A stretch of DNA of 32,730 bases from Clostridia bacterium. Its GTDB lineage: Bacteria > Bacillota > Clostridia > Christensenellales > CAG-138. The stretch spans positions 1 to 32,730 of the forward strand of contig JAFWVQ010000011.1 of assembly GCA_017523925.1 (NCBI GenBank), in the 5' to 3' direction. The notes under the pieces were generated by a model that saw nothing but the letters and a program-made list of their open reading frames with translations, ran no database searches and was not told the origin of the DNA. The position numbers and the translations under genes are program-made. Below, in pieces: positions 31,448 to 32,730 of this stretch (positions within the stretch are counted from its first letter, which is position 1; each line of letters starts with the position of its first letter).

Positions 31448-32065
31448 ATGTATAACGTAATAACCATCTCAAGGCAGTTCGGCAGCGGCGGCAGGGAGCT
31501 CGGCAGAAGGTTGGCTGAGGAGCTCGGCTTCGCTTATTACGACGACGAGATCATCGCCGAGATCTCCAAGCGCACGCAGCTTTCCGAGGAATACGTTCAG
31601 CAGATCGTGGAGCACCGCCCTGTGACGCTGATGCCGATCACGATCGGGCACAGCTTCTATCCCGTGCAGCATCCGCTGATGGAGCAGAGCCAGAACATCT
31701 ACCAGGAGCAGGCGCGCATAATCACCGAGATGAGCGAAAAATCGCCCTGCGTGATCGTGGGCTGCTGCGGCGACTATATCCTGCGCGAAAAAAAGCTTCT
31801 GCGGCTTTTCGTTTATGCGGATATGAACTCCAAGGTGGAGCGCTGCCGCCTCAAGGCCCCCGAGAACGAACATCTGACGGTCAAGGAGCTTAGAAAGCAG
31901 ATCACCAAGGTTGAGAAAAACCGCGCGAAATACTACGAATTCTACACCGGCCGCAAATGGGGCGACAAGCTCAATTACGACCTTATGGTAAACACCACCA
32001 GCACCGACATCAAGCTCATCGTGGACGTTATCGCGAGAATGTTCGATAAAAACGTTTCCAAATAA
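31448..32065 (+). CDS. cytidylate-kinase-like protein
   Basis: The 205-residue protein is of the cytidylate kinase-like family (Cytidylate_kin2). It starts MYNVITISRQFGSGGRELGRRLAEEL-type, where GSGGRELG is the P-loop variant. FAYYDDEIIAEISKR comes next, VIVGCCGDYIL in the middle, and late basic residues (KNRAKYYEFYTGRKWGD) fit a lid and nucleotide-binding region. Such proteins phosphorylate CMP/dCMP-like nucleotides or an unknown substrate; many genomes carry them beside the canonical cmk. The ATG has GGAGG seven bases upstream, and a longer in-frame start lacks one. It has its own promoter. Confidence 0.9.
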   Translation: MYNVITISRQFGSGGRELGRRLAEELGFAYYDDEIIAEISKRTQLSEEYVQQIVEHRPVTLMPITIGHSFYPVQHPLMEQSQNIYQEQARIITEMSEKSPCVIVGCCGDYILREKKLLRLFVYADMNSKVERCRLKAPENEHLTVKELRKQITKVEKNRAKYYEFYTGRKWGDKLNYDLMVNTTSTDIKLIVDVIARMFDKNVSK

Positions 32066-32468
32066 AGCCAAAACGGAGCAGAAAAGCAATTTGAAAAGAC
32101 GGTCAGGCGGGCTCAGCGCGCCGGATCCTCGGTTAACAAGGCATATCGGCCGAAGGCATTTCCCCGGAATGCGCTTTACGAAGTTTTTTCGGGAAAGCTT
32201 CGCGCTCTTCACCGTTTTCCGATAGACTCGAGCTGCTTTTAAGATTTTTTTAAGAAAAGTATAGTATAATTTCTCACGGAAGCGCGGAGGGGTTTCCGTG
32301 CGAGTTAACTGGCCTATTTCCCTTTTCCGGTTCGTAAGCTGCTTCTTCCGCGTTTTAAAACGTATCGGCGCCCGGAGTTTCAGGCGGGCGTCTTTGCCGA
32401 CTCTCGACTCTCGACTCTCGATCGAGCGGGCGGCGGATACACCAAAAATGCGGAAAGGAAAACAGATC
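32066..32468 (+). other. gene-free gap with a -10 box and structured leader
   Basis: I see no gene here. A TATAAT (32265-32270) lies in an AT-rich patch without a convincing -35. After it come a CACGGAA/TTCCGTG hairpin (32275-32300), a terminator-like GGCGCCCG/CGGGCGTC hairpin with a short T-run (32367-32395), and three copies of GACTCTC (32399-32419). The leader of the next gene would be about 190 nt. Confidence 0.55.
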
Positions 32469-32730
32469 ATGAAGAAGCTTATTTCCCTATTAGTTGCGGC
32501 GATGATGACGCTTTGCCTGCTGCCTCCCTCCCTCCATGCTCGGGTTCAGCCATCCCTCCGGCTTGAAACCGAACGCATCTGCAGCACAGAGACCGTTATT
32601 ATTGCGAAAGCAGGCGGAATGCGCGGCTCTGTTCGCGTTTCCGCCCGCTCTTCGAACGAAAGCCTTGCCACGGTGCGCGTGGACGGCGAGCGCATCGCCG
32701 TTGAGGCCGTTCCCGGAGCGGTCGGCATCG
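32469..32730 (+). CDS. secreted protein, N-terminal part only
   Basis: An open frame runs from ATG 32469 to the window end (87 codons). It starts with a signal peptide (MKKLISLLVAAMMTLCLLPP, cleavage near LHA). The mature start has a beta-rich pattern (ETVIIAKAGG, GSVRVSARSS, TVRVDGERIAVEAV) like an Ig-like or BIG-type module. AAAGGA nine bases upstream supports the start. The function cannot be told, because the rest, which could include cohesin, dockerin or enzyme modules, lies outside. Confidence 0.75.
   Translation, partial: MKKLISLLVAAMMTLCLLPPSLHARVQPSLRLETERICSTETVIIAKAGGMRGSVRVSARSSNESLATVRVDGERIAVEAVPGAVGI

Noticed and set aside
32399..32419. GACTCTC triplet as a member of the TTCACTA heptamer family
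   Set aside because: The period is the same, but the sequence differs and no matching tract or hairpin order is present.

Overview
The window looks like a chromosomal segment of a GC-rich, Gram-positive-type Bacillota, most likely an anaerobic, host-associated member of Clostridia. This rests on a ylmE-sepF-divIVA division cluster, lipoproteins and secreted proteins with monoderm signal peptides, NlpC/P60 and CotH surface proteins, cohesin and dockerin modules, strong AGGAGG ribosome binding sites and sigma-A promoters with 17-base spacers. The species cannot be named from sequence alone. No rRNA, tRNA, CRISPR array or prophage was seen.

Layout. (1) Bases 1-134 are the right end of an IS3-family element. 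(2) Bases 233-7947, minus strand, hold a dockerin-tailed secreted protein and, upstream of it with its own promoter, a 2014-residue surface scaffoldin. The scaffoldin has eleven cohesin-like modules, a choice-of-anchor-like module, a Pro-rich stalk and a sortase-type C terminus. (3) Bases 8067-14817, minus strand, read as one long operon: a YlxY-like degenerate polysaccharide deacetylase, an M16 peptidase, a dimeric dUTPase, an HlyD-like adaptor, YlmE, SepF, DivIVA and a metallopeptidase with an unusual N-terminal extension. It ends at a terminator. (4) Bases 15199-18255, plus strand, encode a membrane-anchored protein with three lamin-tail domains and a CotH kinase domain. (5) Bases 18398-21323 encode a TrkA-TrkH potassium uptake pair. 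(6) Bases 21432-22153 encode a RelB-like/PIN toxin-antitoxin pair with a palindrome over its promoter. (7) Bases 22265-24417 encode glycogen synthase and a CPBP membrane protease. (8) Bases 24517-25581, minus strand, encode a second dockerin protein, built on leucine-rich repeats. (9) Bases 26046-27965, minus strand, encode an NlpC/P60 cell-wall hydrolase with four peptidoglycan-binding repeats and a long structured leader. (10) Bases 28783-31077, minus strand, encode two lipoproteins, one resembling a PrsA/SurA foldase. (11) Bases 31448-32730 encode a cytidylate-kinase-like protein and the start of a secreted protein cut by the window edge.

The main theme is the cell surface. The scaffoldin could display dockerin-bearing clients, two of which are encoded here. 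Neither client looks like a glycoside hydrolase: one is propeller-like and the other is LRR-like. The locus therefore looks like a non-cellulosomal cohesin-dockerin surface assembly. Pairing between these cohesins and dockerins is inferred, not shown.

The non-coding space is also unusual. Heptamer tracts (consensus TTCACTA) sit directly behind unrelated hairpins at several gene ends. At 28558-28774 hairpin plus tract form an exact 67-bp tandem array. A 314-bp nested fold-back element lies at 25687-26000. Long structured leaders precede the scaffoldin, the NlpC gene and the last gene.
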